64,000 nt of DNA from Sphingobium herbicidovorans. GTDB taxonomy: Bacteria > Pseudomonadota > Alphaproteobacteria > Sphingomonadales > Sphingomonadaceae. Positions 39,824 to 48,959 of this stretch are shown piece by piece. Position 1 is the stretch's first letter, and the number at the start of each line of letters is the position of its first letter. The position numbers and the translations under genes are program-made. Location of the stretch: assembly GCF_002080435.1 (NCBI RefSeq), contig NZ_CP020539.1, positions 124,001 to 188,000 on the forward strand, given 5' to 3'. Below the pieces are notes generated by a model. The model saw nothing but the letters and a program-made list of their open reading frames with translations, was not told the DNA's origin and ran no database searches.

Positions 39824-40315
39824 TCAGTTGGCGCCATCCTGAGCATCAAGCGTAAGCGACATCTCGGTTGTCGGCCTCCAACCGAGTTGTTCGTAGAGCC
39901 CCCGTCCCTGTTGGGTGGCATGTAGGACCGTGTAGGTGAGACCTCTGCGCTCTGCTTCCAGACGGCAAAGGTCCATCAACCGCTTGCCCAAACCGCGCCG
40001 CCGATAGGTTGGTTCGACGTACATGTTCAGGACGTAGCCGCGCGCGCCCTGGTCCGGATGCGATGGGTGGGGCGGCCAGTCGAGCACCATCATCCCCACG
40101 CCGGCGATTACTTCAGCGTCCGCGAGGATCAGCCAGCCGAAGTACCGACCATCGGCCAGACGGGGTTCTAACCACGGTCTAAAATTATCAGTCATCGGGG
40201 TGACCGCTTCGTCGGTGCGGCCAGAGACTTTGAACATCTCGTGGCGGTGACGGCAGATGGTTTCGAGGTCCTCGGGTTGAACCGGTCGAACCTGGAATTC
40301 AGTCGCTGCATCCAT
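39824..40315 (-). CDS. GNAT-family N-acetyltransferase
   Basis: A 163-residue acetyl-CoA-dependent transferase. Motif A is seen as LNMYVEPTYRRRGLGKRLM, followed by HATQQGRGLYEQLGW typical of motif B. ATG 40315 is the first sensible start; the frame continues upstream only into IS DNA. It lies between the kinase gene and IS copy C. Substrate unknown. Confidence 0.85.
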   Translation of the reverse strand: MDAATEFQVRPVQPEDLETICRHRHEMFKVSGRTDEAVTPMTDNFRPWLEPRLADGRYFGWLILADAEVIAGVGMMVLDWPPHPSHPDQGARGYVLNMYVEPTYRRRGLGKRLMDLCRLEAERRGLTYTVLHATQQGRGLYEQLGWRPTTEMSLTLDAQDGAN

Positions 40316-40345
40316 GCTGAACTGGAGCGCGATAATGAAAAAACG

Positions 40346-41227
40346 GGCTCTGTTGCAAACTCTGACACGGTTTCCAAGATTGGGCTCATGTACTGTCAAG
40401 GTCAGTTGCGATGAACGATTTCAAAGGACGGCATTTTACCGGCGAGGTCATCCTATGGGCGGTGCGCTGGTATTGTCGATACGGCATCAGCTACCGTGAT
40501 CTCGAGGAAATGCTGTCCGAGCGTGGGATCGATGTCGATCATACGACGATCTATCGCTGGGTGCAGCGCTACGCGCCGGAGATGGAGAAGCGTCTCCGCT
40601 GGTTCTGGCGGCGCGGCTTTGATCCGAGCTGGCGTCTGGATGAGACCTACGTAAAGGTGCGGGGCAAATGGACCTACCTGTACCGGGCGGTCGACAAACG
40701 GGGCGACACGATTGATTTCTATCTGTCATCGACACGCAGCGCCAAAGCGGCGAAGCGCTTTCTGGGCAAAGCTCTTCGTGGCCTGAAGGACTGGGAAAAG
40801 CCGGCCAAACTCAATACCGACAAGGCACCCAGCTACGGCGCAGCAATCGCTGAGCTGAAACGCGAAGGCAAACTGGCGGCGGAAACCGAGCACCGGCAGG
40901 TGAAATATCTGAACAACGTGCTCGAGGCCGACCACGGCAAGCTGAAGATGCTGATCAAGCCGGTACGTGGCTTCAAGTCGATGCCAACGGCCTACGCCAC
41001 GATCAAGGGCTTCGAGGTCATGCGCGCCCTACGCAAAGGACAGGCCCAGGCATGGTGCCTGCAGCCAGGTATCATGGGGGAGGTGCGCCTGGTTGAAAGA
41101 GCATTCGGAATTGGACCCTCGGCCCTGACCGAAACCATGATTATGCTCAATAAGCATTTCGCCAATGCTGCCTAATCCCCCAACTGGGTGACGCCGCGCG
41201 GCCGTGCCCCATGTTTGCAACAGAGCC
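40346..41227 (+). mobile_element. IS6-family element, copy C
   Basis: An 882 bp element, inverted relative to copies A and B and with the same ends and transposase. Flanks AAAAAACG and CGCTCCAT share nothing with each other or with the other copies. With IS6100 it brackets the 2.2 kb phosphotransferase-kinase-acetyltransferase segment. Confidence 0.95.
40411..41175 (+). CDS. tnpA: IS6-family transposase (copy C)
   Basis: A 254-residue protein identical to those of copies A and B, with complete DDE motifs. Opposite orientation to A/B means recombination between C and either of them would invert the DNA between. Confidence 0.95.
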   Translation: MNDFKGRHFTGEVILWAVRWYCRYGISYRDLEEMLSERGIDVDHTTIYRWVQRYAPEMEKRLRWFWRRGFDPSWRLDETYVKVRGKWTYLYRAVDKRGDTIDFYLSSTRSAKAAKRFLGKALRGLKDWEKPAKLNTDKAPSYGAAIAELKREGKLAAETEHRQVKYLNNVLEADHGKLKMLIKPVRGFKSMPTAYATIKGFEVMRALRKGQAQAWCLQPGIMGEVRLVERAFGIGPSALTETMIMLNKHFANAA

Positions 41228-41239
41228 CGCTCCATTGCC

Positions 41240-41480
41240 ATGCGTGCTTTCCGCTTCAAAAGCTCCTCAATGATCGACCGCGTCACTTACGACGACGGCG
41301 CCAGGATGCTTGCCAATTCCTTACGACAGACCGGCAATATGTTTACTACGACGTGCCCGACAGCATATCTGAAGAACTGTGCAAGGCCGGTTCGGCAGGC
41401 ACATTCTTCAACCGGGAGATGAAAGGGCGCTATCGCTGCCGCCGCGATCCTGAGCCGCCGCTTTGGCCCCAACGCCTAAT
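41240..41480 (+). pseudogene. KTSC-domain small protein (frameshifted as read)
   Basis: From ATG 41240 the frame reads MRAFRFKSSSMIDRVTYDD; the continuation RQYVYYDVPDSISEELCKAG...GTFFNREMKGRY is in the next frame. One base is missing near 41335 (in ACCGGCAA). KTSC (lysyl-tRNA synthetase C-terminal-like) proteins are about 70 residues. The downstream frame lacks the expected nearby stop, so the 3' end is uncertain. It starts 13 bp after IS copy C. Confidence 0.65.
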
Positions 41481-41491
41481 CTCAAAAATCG

Positions 41492-41746
41492 TCAGGCATC
41501 GCCCAGCGCACGATAAACTGACATCAGATGCCGCCCGGCAATGGCGCGCGCGCGGGGCGAGCGCACCGTCTCTTCATTTGTCTCATGCAGCATCGTCAGC
41601 ATGTCGAGCACCTCCTGTCGTGGCGTTCCCGCTTCAAGAAGGTGCGTGCCTATGAGCGTTAGGAGGTTGCTCCACAAGGTGATTGCACCCTCGGCAAAAG
41701 CGGTATCGTCATCATCGTCGTCGTGCGGGCGGATTAGACCAGCCAC
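41492..41746 (-). CDS. Small acidic hypothetical protein
   Basis: An 84-residue protein (MAGLIRPHDDDDDDTAF...) with an N-terminal Asp run and an otherwise helical body (NLLTLIGTHLLEAGTPRQEVLDML). It follows the Ku gene by 6 bp on the same strand, so the two may be co-transcribed. No family recognised. Confidence 0.55.
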   Translation of the reverse strand: MAGLIRPHDDDDDDTAFAEGAITLWSNLLTLIGTHLLEAGTPRQEVLDMLTMLHETNEETVRSPRARAIAGRHLMSVYRALGDA

Positions 41747-41752
41747 CTTAAA

Positions 41753-42652
41753 TCAAGCCCGCTTTCGTGCGGGTGATTTCGCAGGAGCCTTGGTGGCAGG
41801 CTTCTTCGCACTGGCCTTGGTCGGCGAGTTTGTCGCTGACTTCTTTGCCGCAGGCTTTGAGCCGCCCGAACCCCCGAGAGAATTCTTGAGCGCTGCCATA
41901 AGATCGACGACGTTGCTGCCGCGCGGATCGGCGCCGCCCTCATCCGTGTCGATGTTCAGGGTCTTGCCTTTCTTTTTGCGCTCAATGAGGTCCTTCAGCG
42001 CGTCAACATAACGGTCATGGAATTCGCTCGCGTCGAATTTCCCAGTCTTCTTGTCGATGAGTGTTGTCGCAAGGTCGAGTAGCTCCTCGTCGGGATCTGC
42101 GTCGCCAATGTCGCGAAAATAGCTGGCGGCCTTGTTTACTTCGTCGGCGTAGCGCAGGGTCTCCATCACCATGCCACGCCCGCATGCCTTGATCGACACG
42201 ACATATTCACGGCCGCGCATCGCCAACTGGCCAAGGCCGATCTTGCGGCTCCGGCGCAGCGCTTCCCGCAACACAATAAAGGCCTCTTCCGCCAAATCAT
42301 CGGCCGGCACCACGTAATAGGGCTTTTCAAAATAGATCATGTCGATGTCCTGGGCATCGACGAACTGCGTTAACTCCAGCGTCTTCTTGCTTTCCAGTTT
42401 AACACCCTCAATCTCCTTCTCGTCGAGCAGGACATATTCGCCCTTGGCATATTCAAAGCCTTTGACGATGTCTTCGACGTTCACTGGGCCGATCCCTGGA
42501 ACGACTTTCTCATATTTGATGCGTTTGCCCGATGGCTCATGGATCTGATTGAATGCGATGGTCGCGCCGCTCTTGGTCGCGGAATAGATTTCGACGGGAA
42601 TGGACACCAGCGCCAAGCGAATCTGGCCTCTCCAATAGGGTCGTGCAGCCAT
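41753..42652 (-). CDS. ku: Ku protein (non-homologous end joining)
   Basis: A 299-residue bacterial Ku that forms a homodimeric ring on DNA ends and recruits LigD. The start MAARPYWRGQIRLALVSIPVEIY and core YEKVVPG, EGVKLESKKTLEL, LGQLAMRGREYVV are typical. The C-terminus is a long Lys/Ala/Pro tail (SPTKASAKKPATKAPAKSPA) that probably aids DNA binding. No ligD is present in the window. Confidence 0.95.
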   Translation of the reverse strand: MAARPYWRGQIRLALVSIPVEIYSATKSGATIAFNQIHEPSGKRIKYEKVVPGIGPVNVEDIVKGFEYAKGEYVLLDEKEIEGVKLESKKTLELTQFVDAQDIDMIYFEKPYYVVPADDLAEEAFIVLREALRRSRKIGLGQLAMRGREYVVSIKACGRGMVMETLRYADEVNKAASYFRDIGDADPDEELLDLATTLIDKKTGKFDASEFHDRYVDALKDLIERKKKGKTLNIDTDEGGADPRGSNVVDLMAALKNSLGGSGGSKPAAKKSATNSPTKASAKKPATKAPAKSPARKRA

Positions 42653-42721
42653 GATCAGTCTCTCCGGCTTAGTGGGTGATGAACCACTGGAGCTCGTGCC
42701 CGTTCCCTCATTATCCCTCTC

Positions 42722-42752
42722 CGATGACCGCGTGGCCGGGGCACGGTCATCG
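42722..42752 (-). terminator. Hairpin between DUF1622 gene and ku
   Basis: Arms CGATGACCG (42722-42730) and CGGTCATCG (42744-42752), extendable with short interruptions toward CTCCG/GGAG. It lies downstream of the minus-strand DUF1622 gene and upstream of ku, so it may separate their transcripts. No U run. Confidence 0.4.
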
Positions 42753-42810
42753 CGGAGCTTGCCTTAAGGTGTCAGCGGACTTCCTCGCTGCCGGTTCTGC
42801 GTGATCGCTG

Positions 42811-43138
42811 TCAGGGCCAGCAGCCTTCTATCTCCGTTTCGAGCGAGAAGCTGAGGAATGTGCGGATGACGACGATAGCTGCAAGTGAGCCGAGGCTCGT
42901 GAAGGTGAGCGGCGTAGTGACGGTCGACATGATGTCTGTGCCAACCAGAAGTTCCAGGCCAAGCAGAATCTCACGTCCAAGACTGGCGATATCGATCATA
43001 GGCCTGACGCCAGTCGCCCCGCACGCCCTCACGCAGGAAATATGCGCTCGCCAGTAAGGTGCCGCCGACGATGAACGCCATCCCCGCGAACTCGATCATT
43101 TTTGCGAGGAGATCGATCGCCGCGTGTGTCTGCTCCAT
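42811..43138 (-). CDS. DUF1622 membrane protein (frameshifted as read)
   Basis: Start MEQTHAAIDLLAKMIEFAG at 43138, with a hydrophobic helix (FIVGGTLLASAYFL). The C-terminal half (SLGREILLGLELLVGTDIM ... LAAIVVIRTFLSFSLETEIEG) lies in another frame. Two bases appear lost near 42992, where CGCGCC would restore RYRASLGRE. DUF1622 proteins are about 120-residue, three-helix inner-membrane proteins of unknown function. Confidence 0.75.
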
Positions 43139-43199
43139 GGCCAGTACAAGTCCGGCAGAGACCAAGCTGTTCCCAAAACGCCAGCCATTGTGAGTTGGG

Positions 43200-44114
43200 C
43201 TAGCGTAGCAGCGCTCGTGTGTTCGCCAGATCGTTCCTGATGGTCGTGGCTGCCACGCCACCCTCGCCCATGGCATGGCTGATCTGGTCTAAGCCCTTCG
43301 CAACATCTCCAGCAGCGTATAGGCCAGGAACACTCGTGCGTTGGTGCTCGTCCACGATCAAGCAGCCATCATCCGTGCCTTCTGCACCCAGCATCATCGC
43401 AAGTTCCGACCGGATCACCGATCCTAGAGCCGGATAAACGCTGTCATAGGCGACTGACCCCTGCGGTGTCGGGACGAGGATCCGGTCACCGTCTATGCAA
43501 AGGGGGTTACACGGGCCATCGCACATCTTCACGCCCGCCTCTTCGAGACGGCCATGCTGCTCGGCGGTCAGGTCGTGTTCGCCGTCAGGTGCGATCAAAG
43601 TCACGTCAGCACTATACATACGCAGGAACAGCGCCTCTTCCGCGCCGTGCCCTGTCGTTCCAATCACCGCGACCTTCCGATCGGTAATTTCATAGCCGTC
43701 GCAGATGGGGCAGTAGCGCAGCATTCCCCGTTCTAGAGCAACGTCGTGGATTTCTGGCGCGATCGGGGGCCGGTTGTTCACGACCCCGGTTGCGAGAAGG
43801 ATGGTGCGCGTGCTCCAGTGCTCCTGTCCGACAGAAGCGATGAACATATCGCTTTCCTGCGCCAGCTTCTCGACCAAACCGTTGCTGACATGACCGCCAA
43901 AATCCGCTGCCTGTTCGCGCATCCGCGCCAGCAACTCCTTGCCAGAAATCCCCCCGGGATAGCCGGCGTGATTGCGTATGTGTGGGATCATGGCGGCACG
44001 GCTATGGCCCGCATCGATGATGCCGATCCTCAAGTGAAAGCGCGCGAGATAGATCGCCGCCGTAAGCCCTCCAGGGCCGGCACCTATTATAAGACAATCC
44101 ATATTTTCGGTCAT
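43200..44114 (-). CDS. Thioredoxin-reductase-like FAD/NAD(P) oxidoreductase
   Basis: A 304-residue low-molecular-weight pyridine-nucleotide-disulfide oxidoreductase. FAD-binding IIGAGPGGLTAAIYLARF, a CPICD motif in the TrxR-like redox position, a second Rossmann segment VAVIGTTGHGAEEALFL, and C-terminal LYAAGDVAKGLDQISHAMGEG. Similar proteins without a linked thioredoxin are common, so the electron acceptor is uncertain. No thioredoxin gene is adjacent. Confidence 0.88.
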   Translation of the reverse strand: MTENMDCLIIGAGPGGLTAAIYLARFHLRIGIIDAGHSRAAMIPHIRNHAGYPGGISGKELLARMREQAADFGGHVSNGLVEKLAQESDMFIASVGQEHWSTRTILLATGVVNNRPPIAPEIHDVALERGMLRYCPICDGYEITDRKVAVIGTTGHGAEEALFLRMYSADVTLIAPDGEHDLTAEQHGRLEEAGVKMCDGPCNPLCIDGDRILVPTPQGSVAYDSVYPALGSVIRSELAMMLGAEGTDDGCLIVDEHQRTSVPGLYAAGDVAKGLDQISHAMGEGGVAATTIRNDLANTRALLR

Positions 44115-45361
44115 GGTGAACCGGTTCCTTCGCCAGATGATCTACACGGCAGCGCCTCTGTGATGGAGAAGTTCCATTCTCCGCATCGGCACCCGTTGAC
44201 AGCGGTTCTTGAACGCTCGAGTTCAACCTCGAGTTGGCTAGCCGCTTTTTCAGCGATTTGGCATCGAACAGCTCAGCCTCGATCGCTTGCGAGCCGCGCC
44301 ACCCAAGCTGGGTTGGTGCGGAGGCAGAAGCGCTGCTCTACCAGCACCGATTGCGCGTGTCGCGGCCGATCCAGCCCTCTCCGGCAGCCTCGCACAGCGG
44401 GGCGCGGCAGGCCTGCGTTGCGGGCGGCTCCACGGCTCTCCATGTACCGATCCAGTTATGGCGTTCGAATGAGTTCCCATGCGGAACAACTGTTTGCGCA
44501 AGACGGCGCGCACGCGGCGACCTGGCGCATCTTCGATAATACAGCCCTCGTCAGCGGCAATCAGTGACGCCTTGGCTTTATCCGACGCCGTTGAAAAGAT
44601 CAGCAGCACCTTGCGCTGACGATATGAGAATGACGCTGCCAGTCCGGCGTTGGAACTCTCCTGATCACGAGCGCTTGATGGCCGAGGGCTAGAACTGTGA
44701 GTGGGTTTACTTATGCGCCTTGCGCCGATCCTCGGCCAGTCTACTTGTTGCATGCGGTGGTAACGATGGCCCTAATTGACGGCAGCAGTCAGGCCGCGTT
44801 TGAAAGCAGCTTGCGGCCGCCCGGCGCGATATAGGGCCGAAGGATCGTATCAAGTTGGAGGCGGCGATCCTTGAACACCAAGTTCGCATGTCGCCAAGCC
44901 CGATAATCGCCGGGAATATGAGAGGCTGGTGCGGCACGGTATGGACGGCCTTACGGCGCCCGCCATTGCCGCGCAGCTCAACAAGGATATTGACCGCGTT
45001 AACAGGAAGGCAGCGGATGCCGTGTTCGATGCAAAGCGGGCGCTGAAGGAGCGTTGAAGCGACGCATTTCGTCACGGGCTACCGCCCAACGTTCCCGAAG
45101 TTGCTGGCTCCCAATAATGAGAGCAGGGTGAGTGTGAGGATCGCTGAGACCAGCAGCGATACGGGGCAGCAAGCTTATTGGAAAAGAGAAAGAACGTCAC
45201 CGCTCCCAGTGTCACGGATTGGAAAAGGCTGTCACCCGCATCGACCGCCGTTTCCCAACCGTCAATCCCGACGAACGCAGCGACGCTTGTGAAGTTGCTC
45301 GGAAGTGTGGAAACAAAGCGGCGCGTCAACGTTGCGCAATGGCAACAAGGAGGAGAGGCTT
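44115..45361. other. Long stretch without a supported gene
   Basis: About 1.25 kb in which no frame gives a recognisable protein. Near 44216-44236 a CTCGAGTTCAACCTCGAGTT sequence (short dyads of CTCGAG) lies upstream of the oxidoreductase and could be an operator. A plus-strand tail ending at 45057 (EYERLVRHGMDGLTAPAIAA...) looks like the 3' part of a small gene without a start. The rest is probably decayed. Confidence 0.4.
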
Positions 45362-46147
45362 ATGCGATGGTTCGCTTTTCTCATCACTGTGACTGGCGCA
45401 GCATCGACCGTTCAGGCTCAACTGCCTGCCGCCAGCCCGGTCCTGACGCCCGATGAGACCCTGCTGGTCGTCAGCGGAGAAGGGCAAAGCCGCCGCATCC
45501 CTGATGTAGCGGTATTTTCAGCAGGGGTTGTCACCCAGGGCAGGACGGGAGGCGAGGCGCTCGGCGCCAATGCAACACGCATGAACGAAGTCGTAACCGC
45601 CCTCAAACGTGCCGGCATTGCGGATCTCGATATTCAGACCTCGGCGCTCTCCTTGCAGCCGCAATATTCCAATCCCGAGCAGGAAGCCCAGATCAGGGCA
45701 AGGATTACGCGCGAGCCCTATATCCCGCCAGCACAGCTCCAGGCACCGCGGATCATCGGTTATGAGGCGCGCAACAATGTGCAAGTACGCGTCCGAAAAT
45801 TGGGGCAGATGGGCCGCATCATTGACACCCTGGTCCAAGCTGGCGCGAACCAAGTGGACGGCCCCTCCTTCACGCTCGATGAACCCAAAGCGGCGCTCGA
45901 CGAGGCACGCGCAGAAGCGGTTCGCGAAGCGCGCTCTCGCGCCGAGCTTTACGCGCGAGCGGCTGGTCTTCGCATTTCCCGTATCCTCTCGATCAGCGAA
46001 GGCGGCGGCTATTATCCGCAGCCGATCGTCGTCACCGGGCGCATGGGGGGAGCACCGCCCGCTCCCCCACCACCACCGAGTCCGGTCGCGCCGGGCGAGC
46101 TGATGCTTGGCGCGACGGTTTCCGTTCAGTTCGCGCTCCGGCCATAG
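45362..46147 (+). CDS. SIMPL-domain (DUF541) periplasmic protein
   Basis: A 261-residue secreted protein: signal peptide MRWFAFLITVTGAASTVQA, then the SIMPL/DUF541 domain (LLVVSGEGQSRRIPDVAVFSAGV; RNNVQVRVRKLGQMGRIID; DEARAEAVREARSRAELYA), with a Pro-rich loop (PPAPPPPPSPVAPG) near the C-terminus. It starts behind AAGGAGGAG. Family members (YggE-like) are linked to oxidative stress resistance; biochemical role unknown. Confidence 0.9.
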   Translation: MRWFAFLITVTGAASTVQAQLPAASPVLTPDETLLVVSGEGQSRRIPDVAVFSAGVVTQGRTGGEALGANATRMNEVVTALKRAGIADLDIQTSALSLQPQYSNPEQEAQIRARITREPYIPPAQLQAPRIIGYEARNNVQVRVRKLGQMGRIIDTLVQAGANQVDGPSFTLDEPKAALDEARAEAVREARSRAELYARAAGLRISRILSISEGGGYYPQPIVVTGRMGGAPPAPPPPPSPVAPGELMLGATVSVQFALRP

Positions 46148-46224
46148 CTGTAAGGCTTACCACGGGCATGGAAAATGGCTTAGCGGCGTCCTTGCTTGCG
46201 TTCGCCTCTGCGGCGATCCAGCGA

Positions 46225-46885
46225 CACGGGCCGATCAGGATATTTTCTGCGCTCCAGGCAAGTCGCAAGACGGGTTTGACATCCCAAACACCGGCCTTAT
46301 GCCATCGCACAAAGCGGTTGTAGCAGGTGGTTCGCGGTCCGTAGCGCTCGGTAGATCGCGCCACGGGGCACCGGTCCGGTCGCCCCCAAAAGTTCGAAGC
46401 CGCGTCGTCTCCGTCAAACGGGATGTCAGCCAATCCGCCACGCCGGACAATATGGGCCAGCCCGTCTCGCGCAAATAGCGGACATCGCGCACCGCCTCGA
46501 CATGGAGCGGAAGGCACGCGGGACATGCAGCGACACGTGGGCCGCATGCGCCGCGCCCGATGCGGGGCCGGGTGTTGCTTCCTCGCCCGAACGTGGCGCT
46601 GCCTCCCAAGGGAAACGCAGTCCATCCTTGTTGTCGAGCATCGCATACATGCGCGCGGCATCGAAATGTCGGGCGCGAAAGCCCAGTAGGCTGCGCGCCG
46701 CATTGGCCTAGACCAACAATAGGGGCGGGACGCAGAAGGCGTCGCGCCACGGCGCGCCGGAACGCAGCACCCAGAAGATGCCGTCCAGCACGCGGCGGTC
46801 ATCGACGCGCGCTACACCTTCGGGCTTATGCGGCAGCAGCGGCTCGATCACGCTCCTCGCTGTCATATGGCAGTTTTCTTAAAAC
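46225..46885 (-). mobile_element. IS5-family transposase remnant, split
   Basis: On the minus strand the transposase N-terminus (ARSVIEPLLPHKPEGVARVD ... LDGIFWVLRSGAPWRD) ends near 46735. The continuing part (ERYGPRTTCYNRFVRWHKAG) appears only at about 46270-46375. About 360 bp of other DNA lies between, and the catalytic remainder is missing. Dead element; identity of the intervening piece unknown. Confidence 0.65.
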
Positions 46886-46912
46886 GGCCCGCATAACGTC
46901 GCTCTTCAAATG

Positions 46913-47378
46913 AGCGCACGCCACGTCCCGTTAATGGTTCACGACCTAGTGAAAATCCGGATCAGCGTCATTGTTGCCGATAGTAAGATGTGGACGAGGG
47001 CTACCGTCGTCCAACAGAAGACGGGAAGGCCGGTTGAGTTTGAGCTGATAGACGATGCTCGCACCAGCCTTCTCAAATGGCTCGAATTGCGTGGCGGCTC
47101 ACTCGACGATTACGTATTTCCAAGCCGCACCGACCATGCCACCCACATTAGCACCCGGCAATATACCCGTCTGGTAGATGAATGGGCGACGGGAATCGGC
47201 CTCCCTAGCGAGGATTATTGAATACATTCGCTGAGGCAGACAAAGGCGTCGATCATCTAAAAGGCAACCGGGGACCTCCGTGCTATCTAGACACTGCTGG
47301 GGCACACCAAGGTTGAAAGCACAGTCCGACATCTCAGCGTCGATGTGGAGGATGCCTTAACTCTCGCAGAATGCACGG
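46913..47378 (+). pseudogene. Tyrosine recombinase/phage integrase, decayed
   Basis: The frame ATVVQQKTGRPVEFELIDDA ... YVFPSRTDHATHISTRQYTRLVDEW is the catalytic-domain half of a tyrosine recombinase. It then meets a TGA at 47219 with the frame continuing past three stops (HSLRQTKASII, LLGHTKVESTVRHLSVDVEDALTLAE), which holds the usual H-R and final box region. No intact N-terminus. A relic, possibly of the element that brought neighbouring genes. Confidence 0.75.
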
Positions 47379-47519
47379 CACTCTCGGTCGGCTGGCTCCT
47401 CGGGGTCGGGGGGGCAGAAACGGTTCAGCGGCATCGCCATGATTTCGGCTAGCCGTTTCGGAGCCGACGTTCCCATTGTGCTGTCTATGGAAGGGTTGAA
47501 GAAAGTAGGGCAATGTTGC

Positions 47520-48140
47520 TCAAAGCTGTCTGCGGCCATCCAAGGCGATCGCTACGATTGAAATTGCATCGGAGAATTTTGTCACACCGCATTTTCTCAT
47601 GATGCGTAAGCGGTATGTCTCTATCGTTCTGACGCTAAGATGCAGTTCATTGGCCGCGGCTTCATTGCTCTTGTTGGATTGGATTAACCTTAGCATCTCT
47701 AGCTCTCGCGTTGTAAGTTTTTTCAACAAAGAGTCCGCGCAATCTCTCTGCCTCTGGATATCTTCTCTCGACGCTAGGAGGACAGATGCTTGATCTATGA
47801 CTTCCAGCAGCATTTCCTTTGAAAAAGGCTGCTCGAGGAAATCATCAGCGCCTACTTTGATAACCTGAACTACTGTCTGAATATTGACATTCTCCGCGGT
47901 AGTCACCACCGGAATATCTTTCCGCCTCCCTAGCAATTGCGCCAGGACATCAACCCAGTTGTCCGCAAGATGCAAATCCAAGATTGCTACACCTGCGGGA
48001 AGGTGATTGAGGGCTTCAAGAAAGTCGCTGCCGGATGAAAATGGCGTCGGATGATATTGCTCTGCGCGAAGAGTCTCCACCAGGTTTCGGCGGATGCGAG
48101 CGTCTTTCAGGACGACATATACAGGACATTTTGCGCCCAT
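47520..48140 (-). CDS. FixJ/NarL-type response regulator with altered receiver
   Basis: A 206-residue regulator: receiver domain (1-120) and C-terminal LuxR-type HTH (KKLTTRELEMLRLI ... NELHLSVRTIETYRLRIMRK). The phospho-acceptor Asp in VAILDLHLAD is present. The acidic pair near the N-terminus is reduced to VVLKDARIR, and the conserved Lys is Gln (FLEQPF, usually EKPF). Phosphorylation-dependent control may be weakened or lost. No histidine kinase gene is adjacent. Confidence 0.88.
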   Translation of the reverse strand: MGAKCPVYVVLKDARIRRNLVETLRAEQYHPTPFSSGSDFLEALNHLPAGVAILDLHLADNWVDVLAQLLGRRKDIPVVTTAENVNIQTVVQVIKVGADDFLEQPFSKEMLLEVIDQASVLLASREDIQRQRDCADSLLKKLTTRELEMLRLIQSNKSNEAAANELHLSVRTIETYRLRIMRKCGVTKFSDAISIVAIALDGRRQL

Positions 48141-48243
48141 CGCGAACGACTTATTCTCCTCCCCTCACGCGCGTAACGCATCATTGCAGAAATGGTTGCC
48201 ACACCTACGCTTTTCTGGACTCCGCTTTCGAAAAACACACCCA

Positions 48244-48453
48244 TCATTCCGCCGCTCGACGATGCACGCGGCCCATGCGCACGCCCCGCCCACGGCTTTT
48301 GACCAGGAGCCGCGTGGCTTCTCTCAGGGCCGGGGTTTCAATCATCATGCCTTCGACGGAAAGATTGCGGATCGTGCCAACCATGACGGGCGCTGAAGTA
48401 ACGATCGTAGCAGTCATGTCCACTGAAGTACGGGTTTTTCCTGGATGGGTCAT
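48244..48453 (-). CDS. Small PilZ-like protein or fragment
   Basis: A 69-residue frame with GTIRNLSVEGMMIETPALRE, the central strand pattern of PilZ c-di-GMP-binding domains; the N-terminal RxxxR motif is absent. It overlaps the end of the frameshifted PilZ-like sequence upstream on the same strand, so the two may be pieces of one gene. Confidence 0.45.
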   Translation of the reverse strand: MTHPGKTRTSVDMTATIVTSAPVMVGTIRNLSVEGMMIETPALREATRLLVKSRGRGVRMGRVHRRAAE

Positions 48454-48714
48454 TAGGAGACACTTGGTTGATTAAAGTGTCATGCCCACCGAGCCAAAGC
48501 AGCGGCGCTTCCATCGGTAAGCCGCACTGGCCGCCGATCGTCCAGCGGACTTCGGGGGTGAGAAAATCCGTCGCATTGATGCTGATATGCCCCTGATCAC
48601 GTAAGCTCAGACGGGGTAGAGCGACGCCGATTTGAACACCGTCCGCCGAGGATGACGGCGCAGGTCTGCGCCACCCTCAGTTGTCCTGAAAGCCTCGATT
48701 TTCTGTTCGAACAT
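48454..48714 (-). pseudogene. PilZ-like protein, frameshifted
   Basis: Starts MFEQKIEAFRTTEGGADLRR with RRHPRRTVFK (PilZ RxxxR-like). A stop follows after about 35 residues, while the next frame continues RLSLRDQGHISINATDFLTP EVRW, a PilZ-type beta-barrel pattern. One lost base would join them. Family call tentative. Confidence 0.45.
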
Positions 48715-48879
48715 TGCGGCCCTCCGATTTTGAGAGGGGCGCTAGCGCTGCGAGCCTAAGGATCAAGAGCATGCCGGCGTCGTATTTTTACGACCGCTGA
48801 GCTGTGCGCCTGTTAACCACGCGGAGTTAAAAGGGAGTTCTTCGATCGGTCATTTCCTCCCCCGAAGGAATGGCTGCCG

Positions 48880-48928
48880 GTAAAGACGAGGCGCACAGAA
48901 CGGTCCCCACCATGTGCCTCGTCTTTAC
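48880..48928. promoter_or_regulatory. Long hairpin upstream of the BLUF gene
   Basis: The arm GTAAAGACGAGGCGCAC (48880-48896) pairs with GTGCCTCGTCTTTAC (48914-48928) except for a two-base bulge, around a 17-base loop. It ends 31 bp before the BLUF start and is followed by TCCTTTT. It could be a terminator for an upstream transcript or a structure in the BLUF mRNA leader. Confidence 0.6.
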
Positions 48929-48959
48929 TCCTTTTGTACGAATCTTCTATAGCGTTCGC

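Noticed and set aside
44250..44753. Minus-strand frame of 167 residues
   Set aside because: Arg/Ala/Pro-rich with no family features and no ribosome-binding site; treated as non-coding.
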